Shown piece after piece: positions 16,807 to 25,891 of a stretch of DNA of 64,000 nucleotides (the first letter of the stretch is position 1; each line of letters begins with the position of its first letter). Under the pieces are notes generated by a model. The model saw only the letters and a program-made list of their open reading frames with translations, made no database searches and had not been told where the DNA came from. The DNA is taken from the NCBI RefSeq assembly GCF_016587415.1, contig NZ_BNJI01000001.1:4565501-4629500 (forward strand), given 5' to 3'. The stretch comes from Ktedonobacter sp. SOSP1-85. Its GTDB lineage: Bacteria > Chloroflexota > Ktedonobacteria > Ktedonobacterales > Ktedonobacteraceae. The position numbers and the translations under genes are program-made.

Positions 16807-19335
16807 ATGTTTCCTGGTGTTCGCAGACCTGTTGTCCAACGTAGGCGCCTGGTCTTACATGTGTGTAGTCTTATATTTATTTGTGCGCTTGTCGCGATTG
16901 AGTTTGCGCCCTGGAATAGTTCAGTGACCTATGCCAAGGCGGAGCAGCATACGGTCGCGACGGTCGATACATCGTGCCAGCATGTCACATTCTCGCCCAA
17001 TAGCAACCCCTATCCCATCTGCCCTGGCCCGTTTCCTACTGGTGGCAATTGCACCTGGTGGGCGTGGCAGCAGTGGCATTTATTGGGGTATGATCTCCCG
17101 CGTAACTGGGGTAATGCCGCTGAATGGGCCGTAGACGCCACACGGGCGGGATTAGCAGTCGGTACGGTTCCACGCCTGGGCGCGATAGCCGTCTTTCCAG
17201 TTGCCGATGGGGTCTGGGCCTATGGAGCGCCGGGGCATGTGGCCTTTGTCTCTTCTGTGTATCCCGATGGCCTGACCTTTGATGTGACCTATCAAAATTA
17301 TGGCGATACTACTTACATGCATGTCGGGCGCGACTACAACACAAACTATATCAACGCGACCCATTTTCAGAATGGGCAGCTGCGCTTTATCTATTTCCCT
17401 CGTACGCTTGATACCCAGCATTTTGCCAGGCTGGCTGGCACTTCATCCAATGTGAGTTCCCAGGTGCAGCAGACAAACGCACTGCTGAACTCATCCAGTG
17501 CCACTACGACCTATACCTCCAGCCGCATCTCGCTAGGACTCTCTCCCGCTTCCTCCGATCAGGAGTTTAATGCCGACTTTACCGGGAGTGGCTATAGCGA
17601 TCTCCTGCTCTATGACCGTAAGCAAGGGCAATTGCAGGTCTTGCAGTTGGAGAAGCGCCGAACGCTGGCGGGAACCTTTGTGCCTAATTCTGATGATGGC
17701 ATATCACATGGCGTGCGAATGAATCCAGGCGCCCCTAAACTGGTGGATTTAGGTGACTCTACTGTGTCAGCGGGCAAGTGGGGTTCGTCGCTCGATATTC
17801 ACGTGGGCGACTTCGATGGCACCGGTGCATCGGATATCTTGCTCTATGATCGGGATACAGGCAAGATTCACCTTATCAGCTTAACGACCTCTTTGACGAT
17901 AAAAAAGCATGTCGTCCTTGATGGCGAGGGGCCGGGATGGGAGCTCTATGTTGGTCGTTTCGATGGCAAGCGTAGCTCTGTTATGATGTATAACCGTTTT
18001 GCCGATCCCAGTGCCTATGATCCAGGGACCAGCGATTCGACGGATAATGGTGGGGATACAAGCGGCACCACTCCCACTGATCCAGGTACTACAACGCCAA
18101 CGCCAGCGCCAACTCATACAAAGACACCAACACCAACGAAGACGCCGAGTCCGACACCGACGCCGACAAAGACGCCCAGCCCTACGCCGTCACCGACACC
18201 AAGTCCGACGCCGTCTCCAACACCAACGGCAACACCGACACCAAGTCCGACGCCGTCTCCAACACCAACGGCAACACCGACACCAAGTCCGACGGCAACG
18301 CCTACGCCTACCCCGACGCAGGCCGCGCCTACGCCTACAGTCGCGCCATCGCCTACTCCGACGCAAACACCATCGTCGACAAGTACACCAGCGGCGCAAC
18401 CTACACAGGCGAAGAGTACCGTGGAGCCTACGGCATATACTATTCCCGCCACAAGCCATACCAGTAATGTAGATGGCTCGAATGGTGATCTCAGTGGCAC
18501 CAGCCTTGCCGATTGGGAGATGCAGGGAAAGACCGCCAATGTAATCATGCTCGATTTCGATCAGAACTTCCAGGTCAAACATCGCCAGGTGTATACGCTC
18601 TGGCACGCGAGCTGGGAGGTGTACGTGGGTCGCTTCATAGGACCCGATCAGGATGGCATCTTCCTCTATGATCGCATCGATGGTCAGGGGCGTATGCTGG
18701 GTCTGGATGGCTCGCTCAAGGTGACTAAACAGCAGGATATGAGTGATCTGAGTGGTAACTGGATGGTCTACAGCGGAGACTTTAACGCCTCTGGGCGGGC
18801 ACAAATTCTTCTGTATGATCCTAGTAGCGGTAGCGCGCAGATCAGGTCCCTGAAGGCGGATCTCACGGTTGATCAGAGCGTGGATTACTCCGACTGGGGG
18901 CAGAATCTCCTGCCATATGTGGGGAGCTTTGGCACCTCTTCAACAGGCGTTATGCTCTACGATCCCGAGGCGGGGCAGAGCACGTTCCTGGCCTTTGATG
19001 ATACGCTACAAGTGGCGCATCAATATGTCACAAAGAGTTGGGACCAGCACTGGCAAGTCCTGGTGGGTTCATTTACCGACCGCTCCCAGTGTTTGGGCCA
19101 GGGCCAGTGCGCGAACGGAGATGATATCCTGGTCCTCAATCGTGAGACGGGCCAGCTACAGCAATATATCTTCTCCTTTGGCCGCCAGTTCAAGGTCTAT
19201 GATAACCGTACGCGCGCCTTTGAGCGCCAGGGCGTGGCCCCCTCCTCCGAGCAGTATGTCAGCTCCCTGGATACCACCACGTTCAACCTGGCCTCAACGC
19301 TTAGTACCGATATCCACAACCAGGAATTGTACTAA
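16807..19335 (+). CDS. Secreted CHAP-domain protein with Pro/Thr linker and beta-propeller-like repeats
   Basis: An 842-residue exported protein. Residues 1-45 form a long signal peptide (RRR, then a hydrophobic core LVLHVCSLIFICALVAIEF). Residues about 70-200 match a CHAP amidase/peptidase: the catalytic Cys in GGNCTWWAWQQW and the His in GAPGHVAFV. Three FG-GAP/VCBS-like repeats follow (for example DFDGTGASDILLYDRDTG), then a linker of Thr-Pro/Ser-Pro pairs (about 405-530), then five more such repeats to the end. CHAP domains cut peptide cross-links in peptidoglycan, so a cell-wall remodelling or lytic role is likely. The linker is encoded by a 42-bp tandem repeat. Confidence 0.85.
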   Translation: MFPGVRRPVVQRRRLVLHVCSLIFICALVAIEFAPWNSSVTYAKAEQHTVATVDTSCQHVTFSPNSNPYPICPGPFPTGGNCTWWAWQQWHLLGYDLPRNWGNAAEWAVDATRAGLAVGTVPRLGAIAVFPVADGVWAYGAPGHVAFVSSVYPDGLTFDVTYQNYGDTTYMHVGRDYNTNYINATHFQNGQLRFIYFPRTLDTQHFARLAGTSSNVSSQVQQTNALLNSSSATTTYTSSRISLGLSPASSDQEFNADFTGSGYSDLLLYDRKQGQLQVLQLEKRRTLAGTFVPNSDDGISHGVRMNPGAPKLVDLGDSTVSAGKWGSSLDIHVGDFDGTGASDILLYDRDTGKIHLISLTTSLTIKKHVVLDGEGPGWELYVGRFDGKRSSVMMYNRFADPSAYDPGTSDSTDNGGDTSGTTPTDPGTTTPTPAPTHTKTPTPTKTPSPTPTPTKTPSPTPSPTPSPTPSPTPTATPTPSPTPSPTPTATPTPSPTATPTPTPTQAAPTPTVAPSPTPTQTPSSTSTPAAQPTQAKSTVEPTAYTIPATSHTSNVDGSNGDLSGTSLADWEMQGKTANVIMLDFDQNFQVKHRQVYTLWHASWEVYVGRFIGPDQDGIFLYDRIDGQGRMLGLDGSLKVTKQQDMSDLSGNWMVYSGDFNASGRAQILLYDPSSGSAQIRSLKADLTVDQSVDYSDWGQNLLPYVGSFGTSSTGVMLYDPEAGQSTFLAFDDTLQVAHQYVTKSWDQHWQVLVGSFTDRSQCLGQGQCANGDDILVLNRETGQLQQYIFSFGRQFKVYDNRTRAFERQGVAPSSEQYVSSLDTTTFNLASTLSTDIHNQELY
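18191..18295 (+). repeat. 42-bp tandem repeat encoding TPTPSPTP-type linker
   Basis: Units at 18191-18232 and 18233-18274 are identical, and a third partial copy runs to about 18295. It sits inside a wider ACC/CCG/ACG-rich stretch (18080-18340). Copy-number variation here would change linker length in frame (14 residues per unit). Confidence 0.85.
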
Positions 19336-19348
19336 GGGCATTCTAGAA

Positions 19349-19414
19349 GGAGTAAAGGAGAGCGTGCCTGGATGGCGGCAGATGCCGCTATCCAGGCACG
19401 CTCTCCTTTACTCC
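19349..19414. terminator. Long hairpin between convergent CHAP and GT genes
   Basis: The 32-bp arms 19349-19380 and 19383-19414 are complementary except for one mismatch, around a 2-nt loop. It lies 13 bp past the CHAP stop and 9 bp before the stop of the convergent gene. Confidence 0.8.
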
Positions 19415-19422
19415 TGAATAAA

Positions 19423-20931
19423 TTAAATGGCGGGTGTAGGGAGAGGCGTCTGCTGGCTGGCTTCGACCCTGTTGTGGTGTGGCTTGAGATAGCCCAGGGT
19501 GGCAGCCAGGAGGATACCCAGGATGATGCCCAGCAGCACAACATCGCGGACCATGATCGAAGGGAAGAAGATTGAAACATTGGGTAGGTCGTGAAGCAAT
19601 GCCTTGCCATACAGATAGGGATAGATGAAAGTCGTGAGCAGGCTCAATGCTGTCCAGGGCATCAGCCATTTCCAACTGGCTCGTCCAATATAGGCAATGA
19701 GTGGGGCGACCCAGATCAGGTACTGAGGACTAAATACCTTGCCAGTACTGATGATGACGAGTAGCGTCAGCACACTACTGACGGCCAGGTCGATTTTATT
19801 GCGCCACTGGAGCCAGTAGATATAGGCAAGCCCTAAAAGAAGGAGGGCCGTGCTCAGGGTGCTGACCAGTTTCTCTGGCGTGCCAAAGATATTAAATGAG
19901 CCATAACTATAGCGGTAAGAGAGCGGGGTATGCGTAATGTGCCGGCTGGTAAACCACACGATAGCGGCCTGGAGTGATTCTACCTGTGTCGGGCGCCCAA
20001 TGAAGTAGGTAAAGGGCTTGAGAGTTCCCTCGGCGCTCAGGGCCAGCGAGAGCAGCATCACAGCACTACAGAGCGCGACGAATATTCCCAGGGAAAGCCA
20101 GCGCTGGCGCATGCGCCATGAGCCCTGGAGCTCGCGCTGTTGCTGGAGCAGGAATGGGATCAGCAGGATCACCGGGTAAAATTTGCAGAGCGTTGCTAGC
20201 GCCAGGTAGACATAGGCCCAGTTCCAGCGTGAGCGGTCCGCGTAGATGATAGCCAGCAATGTCAACAAGGCGGGAACAAGATCGAAACGCCCCAGTGCGG
20301 TCGCATAACAGCCGGCAAGAAGGTAGACCACGAAGGCCATGGCTGAGCCACGAGAGCGATAGCGCACCAGGAGGTAGTAGATAATGATCGCGAAGAGGCC
20401 CATCCAGCCCGCGAAGGCAACCTGGTACCAGTGACTGGGCACAATCAAGCTTAGCGAAAAGGGAACCAGCACCAGCATGGGATACTCATTAGGAAGGGCG
20501 TGAAAGCGCTGATTAGGGGATTGCCATTGTTCGATGGTATTCACAAACGAGGCCGGGAGACCATAGCGTTCGGCCTTCTCAAGCAACGTTGGCGTATGTT
20601 GACCAGGCGGAATCACATCTAAATAGTCCGCCGTAATGGGGCGTGTGATAAAGCCACACTGTGTCTTCCATGGCTCTCTCTCTGTAATGGAGAGTGTGTG
20701 CCAGAATGCCATCGCATAGCACTGGTACTTTGCCGCGTCGGTATTATTTTTAAAAAGGGCTGGTCTGGTGCCAGCGAAGAGGGCGACGCATAGGAAAATA
20801 AGGATGCATGCATCAAAGAGCCTGAGCCAGCGTGAACGCCGTTTTGATAGGCTGGGCGAGTTCTCCTCTTGCTGCCTGCCTGGTAGCGTCTCTTGAGACG
20901 AAGCGCTGGTTGTAGGAAGGTTTGTGTTCAT
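19423..20931 (-). CDS. Polytopic membrane protein, GT-C/GT87-like glycosyltransferase
   Basis: About 502 residues with a cytoplasmic Ser/Thr-rich N-terminus and roughly ten hydrophobic helices. A large loop after the first helix and motifs such as RFDLVPALLTLLAIIYADRSRWNWAYVYLALATLCKFYPV resemble the DUF2029/GT87 polyprenyl-phosphate-mannose-dependent glycosyltransferases. These use lipid-linked sugars outside the membrane. No cytoplasmic GT-A motif is present. The start could be ATG 20931 or TTG 20937, which has GGAAAG 8 bp upstream. The acceptor is unknown. Confidence 0.7.
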   Translation of the reverse strand: MNTNLPTTSASSQETLPGRQQEENSPSLSKRRSRWLRLFDACILIFLCVALFAGTRPALFKNNTDAAKYQCYAMAFWHTLSITEREPWKTQCGFITRPITADYLDVIPPGQHTPTLLEKAERYGLPASFVNTIEQWQSPNQRFHALPNEYPMLVLVPFSLSLIVPSHWYQVAFAGWMGLFAIIIYYLLVRYRSRGSAMAFVVYLLAGCYATALGRFDLVPALLTLLAIIYADRSRWNWAYVYLALATLCKFYPVILLIPFLLQQQRELQGSWRMRQRWLSLGIFVALCSAVMLLSLALSAEGTLKPFTYFIGRPTQVESLQAAIVWFTSRHITHTPLSYRYSYGSFNIFGTPEKLVSTLSTALLLLGLAYIYWLQWRNKIDLAVSSVLTLLVIISTGKVFSPQYLIWVAPLIAYIGRASWKWLMPWTALSLLTTFIYPYLYGKALLHDLPNVSIFFPSIMVRDVVLLGIILGILLAATLGYLKPHHNRVEASQQTPLPTPAI

Positions 20932-21153
20932 GCGCAATCAAGTACTTTCCACCAAATTAATTTTTGAATATTTAAATAAAGAGCCGTGTTTAGATATGCG
21001 AGAAAGAGTTCTGCCCCTTTTAAAGCGCAAAAAGAGACAGTACCCTATTTTGACCTTGCTATCGTCCCACGACCTCCCCTGATTGTCAAGTGAAAAGTAC
21101 TCCCTAGCCAGAGCTTCTCAACGTAGATGATACACACGCCAGCCGTTTAATGT

Positions 21154-21159
21154 TACAAT
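21154..21159 (+). promoter_or_regulatory. -10 box placing aroKB as possibly leaderless
   Basis: TACAAT (21154-21159) ends 6 bp before the aroKB ATG, and no Shine-Dalgarno sequence precedes the ATG. If this box is used, transcription would begin at or next to the start codon. No strong -35 box is visible. Confidence 0.35.
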
Positions 21160-21165
21160 AGCGCC

Positions 21166-22830
21166 ATGCGACATGTTTTTTTAATTGGGCTTTCAGGGAG
21201 CGGGAAGAGCACGGTGGGCCGCCTGCTTGCGCAAGAGTTGCGGCGACCCTTACTTGACATTGATGCTCTCGTTGAGCAAGAAGAGGGCGTGGGTATCCCC
21301 GAGATTTTCACCCGGTATGGTGAGGCGTATTTTCGCGAGTGTGAGCGTCGTGTCCTGGCGCGTGTCGCGCAAAATGAGGAGGGCGCGATTGTGGCGACAG
21401 GTGGGGGGCTGGTGGTGCGCGAGGAGAATCGCAGGCTGATGGCCGAGCGTGGTGTTCGAGTCTACTTGCAAACGGAGCCTGAGGTGGCTCTTGAGCGCTT
21501 GCGAGCGCAGCATACACTTTCTCTTGCCAAGAGCACCTCGCCCGAGATCCGGCCTCTGCTGGCCGGTCCCGATCCCCTGGCCACATTGCGGAATTTGTAC
21601 ACGACCCGTCGCGCCTGGTATGAGGAGGCTGACCTGGTATGCCAGACTCATGGCCGGAGCGTGGAACGGGTGGTTATGGAGATTATGGCTATGGTAAACG
21701 CTGCTGACGCGTCGAGGGACGGGGCGCCTGTTGTCAGGCATGTTCACATTGGTAGAGGCTATGACACCGTGGTGGATTGGGGCGGGCTGGAGCGACTCTC
21801 GCAGTATCTGACACAGTTGGGACTGCCCTCGCGGGTCTTCCTCTTTACGGATAGCAATCTGCGCGCGCTTTATGGCGAGCAGGTTGTGCATAGCCTGAAG
21901 CAACAGGGATTTGAACCCTATCTCTACACGGTCCCGGCAGGCGAGGCGAGCAAATCACCTGAACAGCTACAGGCAATCTACGACTGGCTGCTTGAGCACC
22001 ATGCCGAGCGGCGTGAAGTTCTAATCGCGCTTGGCGGTGGTGTCATTGGTGACCTGGTCGGATTTGCCGCGGCTACTTACCTGCGCGGTGTGCCCCTGAT
22101 TCAGGTGCCGACCTCGCTGCTGGCTCAGGTGGATGCGGCCATTGGTGGCAAGACCGGTATCAACCATCGACAGGGCAAGAACCTGATCGGTGCCTTCTAC
22201 CATCCACGCCTGGTCCTGGTGGACCCCAGGACCCTGCTGACGCTGCCAGTGCGGGAGCGTACAGAGGGATGGGCAGAAGTTGTAAAGTATGGTATCATAC
22301 TCGACGCTAAGCTATTTGCGCTTTTGGAGACCTACAAAGACGCTTTGCGCGATTTCTCGTCACTTCCTGCTTCCTTGCTGGTCCAGATTGTGGCTCGCTG
22401 CATCGACCTCAAAGTGCAGGTTATTGAAGAAGACGAGACGGAGAGCAGCCTGCGTGCCATCTTGAATTATGGCCATACCGTTGCCCATGCACTGGAGAGT
22501 GTCGCGGGATACGGCGAATGGTTGCATGGCGAGGCGGTTTCTCTGGGCATGGTGGCTGCGGCTGAGATCGCGCGTGAGGCTGGCATGTGGAGTGCGGAAG
22601 AAGAACAGCGACAGAACGCACTTCTCGCATCGTTGGGACTCCCCACGCGCTACCGGGGTTTGGTGCGGGCGCAGGATATACTGGCGAAAACGCGCCTGGA
22701 TAAGAAAGTGGTGGGCAAACGTATTCGCTGGATCATGCCCCGACGGATTGGCGAAGTCGTCATTACCGAGATGCCCGATGATCTTGTCGAGCGCGTGGTC
22801 ACAGATTTTTTCGCTGAAGCGAGGTCATAG
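21166..22830 (+). CDS. aroKB: Bifunctional shikimate kinase / 3-dehydroquinate synthase
   Basis: A 554-residue fusion of two shikimate-pathway enzymes. Residues 1-170 are shikimate kinase: Walker A GLSGSGKSTVGR (8-19), DIDALVEQEEG, and the shikimate-binding ATGGGLVVREENR. Residues about 185-550 are 3-dehydroquinate synthase (DAHP to 3-dehydroquinate, NAD and zinc dependent): LGGGVIGDLVGFAAATYLRG, TSLLAQVDAAIGGKTGIN, and the zinc-binding ILNYGHTVAHALE and WLHGEAVSLGM. The two activities are not consecutive in the pathway; aroQ supplies the step after AroB. A single open frame runs through the junction, so the fusion is real. Confidence 0.95.
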   Translation: MRHVFLIGLSGSGKSTVGRLLAQELRRPLLDIDALVEQEEGVGIPEIFTRYGEAYFRECERRVLARVAQNEEGAIVATGGGLVVREENRRLMAERGVRVYLQTEPEVALERLRAQHTLSLAKSTSPEIRPLLAGPDPLATLRNLYTTRRAWYEEADLVCQTHGRSVERVVMEIMAMVNAADASRDGAPVVRHVHIGRGYDTVVDWGGLERLSQYLTQLGLPSRVFLFTDSNLRALYGEQVVHSLKQQGFEPYLYTVPAGEASKSPEQLQAIYDWLLEHHAERREVLIALGGGVIGDLVGFAAATYLRGVPLIQVPTSLLAQVDAAIGGKTGINHRQGKNLIGAFYHPRLVLVDPRTLLTLPVRERTEGWAEVVKYGIILDAKLFALLETYKDALRDFSSLPASLLVQIVARCIDLKVQVIEEDETESSLRAILNYGHTVAHALESVAGYGEWLHGEAVSLGMVAAAEIAREAGMWSAEEEQRQNALLASLGLPTRYRGLVRAQDILAKTRLDKKVVGKRIRWIMPRRIGEVVITEMPDDLVERVVTDFFAEARS

Positions 22831-22833
22831 GCG

Positions 22834-23277
22834 ATGGCGGAGATCCTGGTTTTAAATGGACCTAACCTGAATACGTTGGGGAAGCGCGACCCAGGGATAT
22901 ATGGCAGTGTGACACTCGAGCAGATCCAGGCGCGTTTGCGGGAGCGAGCGGCCAGCCTGGGAGCGACAGTAGAGTGTGTGCAGTCCAACCATGAAGGTGT
23001 GCTGATCGATACCATTCAGCAGTATGCCGAGCGCGTAGAGGGCATAATTATCAATCCTGGCGCCTTTACGCACTACTCGTATGCTTTGCGCGACGCGCTT
23101 GCGGGCACCAGGCTACCCATCATCGAGGTCCATTTGAGCAATATCTATGCCCGGGAGCCTTTTCGCCATGAGTCTGTGATTGCTCCCATTAGCTATGGGC
23201 ATATCGCGGGCCTGGGTTGGCGTGGCTATCTTCTGGCACTGGAGGCGCTTGTGGCCTTCTTACAAGAACAAAAGTAG
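22834..23277 (+). CDS. aroQ: 3-dehydroquinate dehydratase, type II
   Basis: A 147-residue dodecamer-type dehydroquinase converting 3-dehydroquinate to 3-dehydroshikimate. LNGPNLNTLGKRDPGIYG holds the catalytic Tyr (residue 24) and Arg. NPGAFTHYSYALRDAL and EVHLSNIYAREPFRHES supply the substrate-binding Asn, catalytic His and later Arg. It begins 3 bp after the aroKB stop, so three shikimate activities are co-transcribed. efp follows. Confidence 0.96.
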   Translation: MAEILVLNGPNLNTLGKRDPGIYGSVTLEQIQARLRERAASLGATVECVQSNHEGVLIDTIQQYAERVEGIIINPGAFTHYSYALRDALAGTRLPIIEVHLSNIYAREPFRHESVIAPISYGHIAGLGWRGYLLALEALVAFLQEQK

Positions 23278-23340
23278 CTTCCTGCTACAGAAATACAGAT
23301 GAACGACCATTGGTCATTCAATGTCAAAGGAGTTTTCTGA

Positions 23341-23898
23341 ATGATTTCCACCGGTGACCTGAAAAAAGGCGTCACAATCGAGTTTGAAGGGAATCCCTGC
23401 ACGATTCTCGAGTGGCAGCACGTGAAAATTGGCCGTGGTGGTGCTATCGTGCGCCTGAAGTTGCGTAACCTGCGTAGCGGCGCGATTTTTGATCGTACAT
23501 GTGACGCTGGCGATAAGTTCAAACGCCTCTATCTGGATCGTTCGACCGTCACCTATCAGTACAATGCCGATGACCTGTATCATTTTATGGATACCAGCAC
23601 GTATGATGATATTGTCCTGAATGAGGCTCAACTGGGCAATGCCAAGGATTATCTCATTGATAATCTTGAGCTTGACATCATTCGTTACAACGAAGAGCCT
23701 ATCTCGGTGGAGCTGCCTGAAAAGGTCGTACTCAAAATAACCTATACCGAGCCTGGCTTCAAAGGCGACACCGCTACAGGTGGTACGAAGCCCGCGACGA
23801 CCGAGACGGGTCTCGTAGTACAGGTACCCTTGTTTGTTTCTAGCGAAGACTCGATTCGTGTGAATACCAGCACGGGTCAGTACGTGGAGCGTGTCTAA
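23341..23898 (+). CDS. efp: Translation elongation factor P
   Basis: A 185-residue, three-domain EF-P that relieves ribosome stalling at polyproline. The N-terminal KOW-like domain includes KKGVTIEFEGNPCTILEWQHVKIGRGGAIVRLKLRNL. The loop reads KIGRGGA, so the residue at the usual modification site (a Lys in KPGKG of E. coli) is Arg here. The C-terminus ends SIRVNTSTGQYVERV. AAAGGAG lies upstream of the ATG. The window encodes proline-rich proteins (S2 tail, CHAP linker) that could need EF-P. Confidence 0.95.
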   Translation: MISTGDLKKGVTIEFEGNPCTILEWQHVKIGRGGAIVRLKLRNLRSGAIFDRTCDAGDKFKRLYLDRSTVTYQYNADDLYHFMDTSTYDDIVLNEAQLGNAKDYLIDNLELDIIRYNEEPISVELPEKVVLKITYTEPGFKGDTATGGTKPATTETGLVVQVPLFVSSEDSIRVNTSTGQYVERV

Positions 23899-24061
23899 AA
23901 CGGTTCTGCTGGTCTATCTCTGATACGATCTCTGTAAATAGGGAGAGACCAGCGCATGCCTGGAAACTGAAGTGAGTGAGCATAGGGGGCGTCGCGTAAC
24001 CATTAGCAATCGAGGCGTCTGCATCTGGCTCACTAAGTATTTATAAATGTAGTATGGGAGT

Positions 24062-24577
24062 ATGACTATGGATGGCAGCAGACGTGCTTCCTCTCAATTA
24101 GAGAGACTTCCAGAGGAAGTGCAGCAAGAGACGGAGCAGATGAGCATTGAACACCTGACCCACCTGGTTAAAGTGCTTGATAAAAGCGACGTTTCCGAAA
24201 TTGAAGTCAAGCATAGCGGGACGGGAACACGCCTGGTCTTGCGCAAGGCCAGGGCCGGAGAGAACGCCGCGATCAGTGTTAGCGAGCCAGTAGTTGAAGT
24301 GGCTGACTCCTCGGTGTCTGCACCTCCACAGCATACTGTTACCGCGCCGCTGGTAGGAATTTTCCACACCTGGGCCAAGCCGAAAGGGAAAGCCCTGGTT
24401 GCCGCGGGCGATAAAGTCAAAGTCGGACAACTGGTTGGCTCAATTCAGTCCCTCAATGTCCTCTACGAGGTTGAGGTGAGCGCTGCCGGCCGTGTGCTAG
24501 AGCTTCTCGTGGAAGATGGCCAGCCTGTAGAGTATGGACAGGCTTTGATGACGCTTGAAACGGCTGAGGAGGCATAG
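24062..24577 (+). CDS. Biotin carboxyl carrier-like protein lacking the biotinyl lysine
   Basis: A 171-residue protein with AccB architecture. The N-terminal helical part (EHLTHLVKVLDKSDVSEIEVKHSGTGTRLVLRKA) is typical of AccB, followed by a variable linker and a biotinyl/lipoyl barrel (about 92-168: VTAPLVGIFHTWAKPKGKALVAAGDKVKVGQLVG). The hairpin that normally reads EAMKM has QSLNVLYEV: the acceptor Lys is Asn132 (codon 24455-24457). It therefore should not be biotinylated. It keeps the efp-accB position, but accC is absent and xseA follows. Possible roles are a regulator like plant BADC proteins, or a decaying paralogue. No frameshift is present. Confidence 0.85.
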   Translation: MTMDGSRRASSQLERLPEEVQQETEQMSIEHLTHLVKVLDKSDVSEIEVKHSGTGTRLVLRKARAGENAAISVSEPVVEVADSSVSAPPQHTVTAPLVGIFHTWAKPKGKALVAAGDKVKVGQLVGSIQSLNVLYEVEVSAAGRVLELLVEDGQPVEYGQALMTLETAEEA

Positions 24578-24583
24578 CAGGGT

Positions 24584-25813
24584 ATGACCGCCATGCATCT
24601 TCCAGGATTTAATGAAGCCATCAGTGTCTCGGCCCTCTCGGTCTTCCTGCGAGAGTGGCTTGAGACCAATGACATGCTACAAGATGTCCGGGTGTATGGC
24701 GAAGTCTCCAATTGCAAGACCTACCCCTCCGGTCATTGTTATTTTACCCTCAAGGACAGTGGCGCACAGCTCAACTGCGTCTTCTTTAAGCAGTCCCGTC
24801 TGCGTTCATCCGCTCCCACGCTACGCGATGGCATGGGAATCGCCCTGAATGGACGTATTTCATTCTATGAACGTGACGGCAAGTTGCAACTCTATGTGGA
24901 GAGCGCCGAACCTCTGGGGGTAGGCGCCCTCTTTGAGCGCCTGGAACGCTTGAAAGCGCGCCTGGAGGCGGAAGGACTCTTCGCGGAAGAGCGAAAGCGA
25001 GTGTTGCCCGAGCGCCCGGAAGTTATTGGGATTGTTACTTCGCCGCAGGCTGCGGCCCTACGTGATATGTTGCGCGTCTTGCGCCAACGCTACCCTCTGG
25101 CGCGCGTGATTCTTGCCCCCGCACAGGTTCAGGGAAGTGAAGCCCCTGCCTCTATTGCCGCCGCCCTCGATGCGTTGAATGAGCACGGCGAGGCAGAGGT
25201 TATCATTGCCGGGCGTGGCGGCGGTTCCATCGAAGAGCTGTGGGCCTTTAACGAAGAGGTCGTGGTGCGCGCCATTGCACGCTCAAGTATCCCTGTGATT
25301 AGTGGCGTCGGCCATGAAACGGACTTTACCCTGGCCGACTTTGTCGCCGATTTGCGCGCATCGACGCCAACCGCTGCCGCGACTGCCGCAGTTCCCAACA
25401 TCGAGGATTGGCGCATTGAGTTGCTTGATCGTCAGCAAGAGCTTGGCTCGCTGATGGAAGAACGCCTGGAAGAGCTTGCGACCCAGGTCGCCGATCTCCA
25501 GTATCAACTTGAGCATAAGAGTCCCGTTGGACAGATCAATAACTATCGCCAGCAGTTGGACGAGGCCAGTGAGCGCTTGCAGACGCATATGCGCCACCTG
25601 CTGAGCATACGCGCGGAGCGTCTCAGTGGACAAACCTTGCAATTGCACGCGTTAAGTCCGCTCTTGACGATTGCACGCGGCTATGCGGTAGTCAGACAGG
25701 AGCCAGGCCAGCGGCTGATAACAAGCGTGAAGCAGGTACAGGCCGGGGATGCCTTGCGTATTCAGGTGCAGGACGGCAGCATTCCTGTGTCTGTACGCGA
25801 AGAACTGGGATAA
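24584..25813 (+). CDS. xseA: Exodeoxyribonuclease VII large subunit
   Basis: The catalytic subunit of exonuclease VII, which degrades single-stranded DNA from both ends. It has 409 residues. An OB-fold N-terminal domain contains VRVYGEVSNCKTYPSGHCYFTLKD. The catalytic region has GIVTSPQAAALRDML, IIAGRGGGSIEELWAFNEE, and GVGHETDFTLADFVADLRASTPTAAA. A coiled-coil-forming C-terminal segment (about 280-350) follows. It starts 6 bp after the accB-like gene and precedes xseB. Confidence 0.95.
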   Translation: MTAMHLPGFNEAISVSALSVFLREWLETNDMLQDVRVYGEVSNCKTYPSGHCYFTLKDSGAQLNCVFFKQSRLRSSAPTLRDGMGIALNGRISFYERDGKLQLYVESAEPLGVGALFERLERLKARLEAEGLFAEERKRVLPERPEVIGIVTSPQAAALRDMLRVLRQRYPLARVILAPAQVQGSEAPASIAAALDALNEHGEAEVIIAGRGGGSIEELWAFNEEVVVRAIARSSIPVISGVGHETDFTLADFVADLRASTPTAAATAAVPNIEDWRIELLDRQQELGSLMEERLEELATQVADLQYQLEHKSPVGQINNYRQQLDEASERLQTHMRHLLSIRAERLSGQTLQLHALSPLLTIARGYAVVRQEPGQRLITSVKQVQAGDALRIQVQDGSIPVSVREELG

Positions 25814-25891
25814 GAGCCCTTGCCATATGCTGTTTTGCCTGGTGGCAGTCAGGTATTTTCTACCATTGTTTTGTGGGGAAGGAAGAAGGTC

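Noticed and set aside
18080..18340. Possible CRISPR array from the repeated 42-bp units
   Set aside because: Repeats are tandem without spacers, lie in frame inside a gene and encode a Thr-Pro/Ser-Pro linker.
18114..18548. Gly/Val-rich open frame opposite the CHAP linker
   Set aside because: Antisense shadow of the ACC/CCG-rich repeat.
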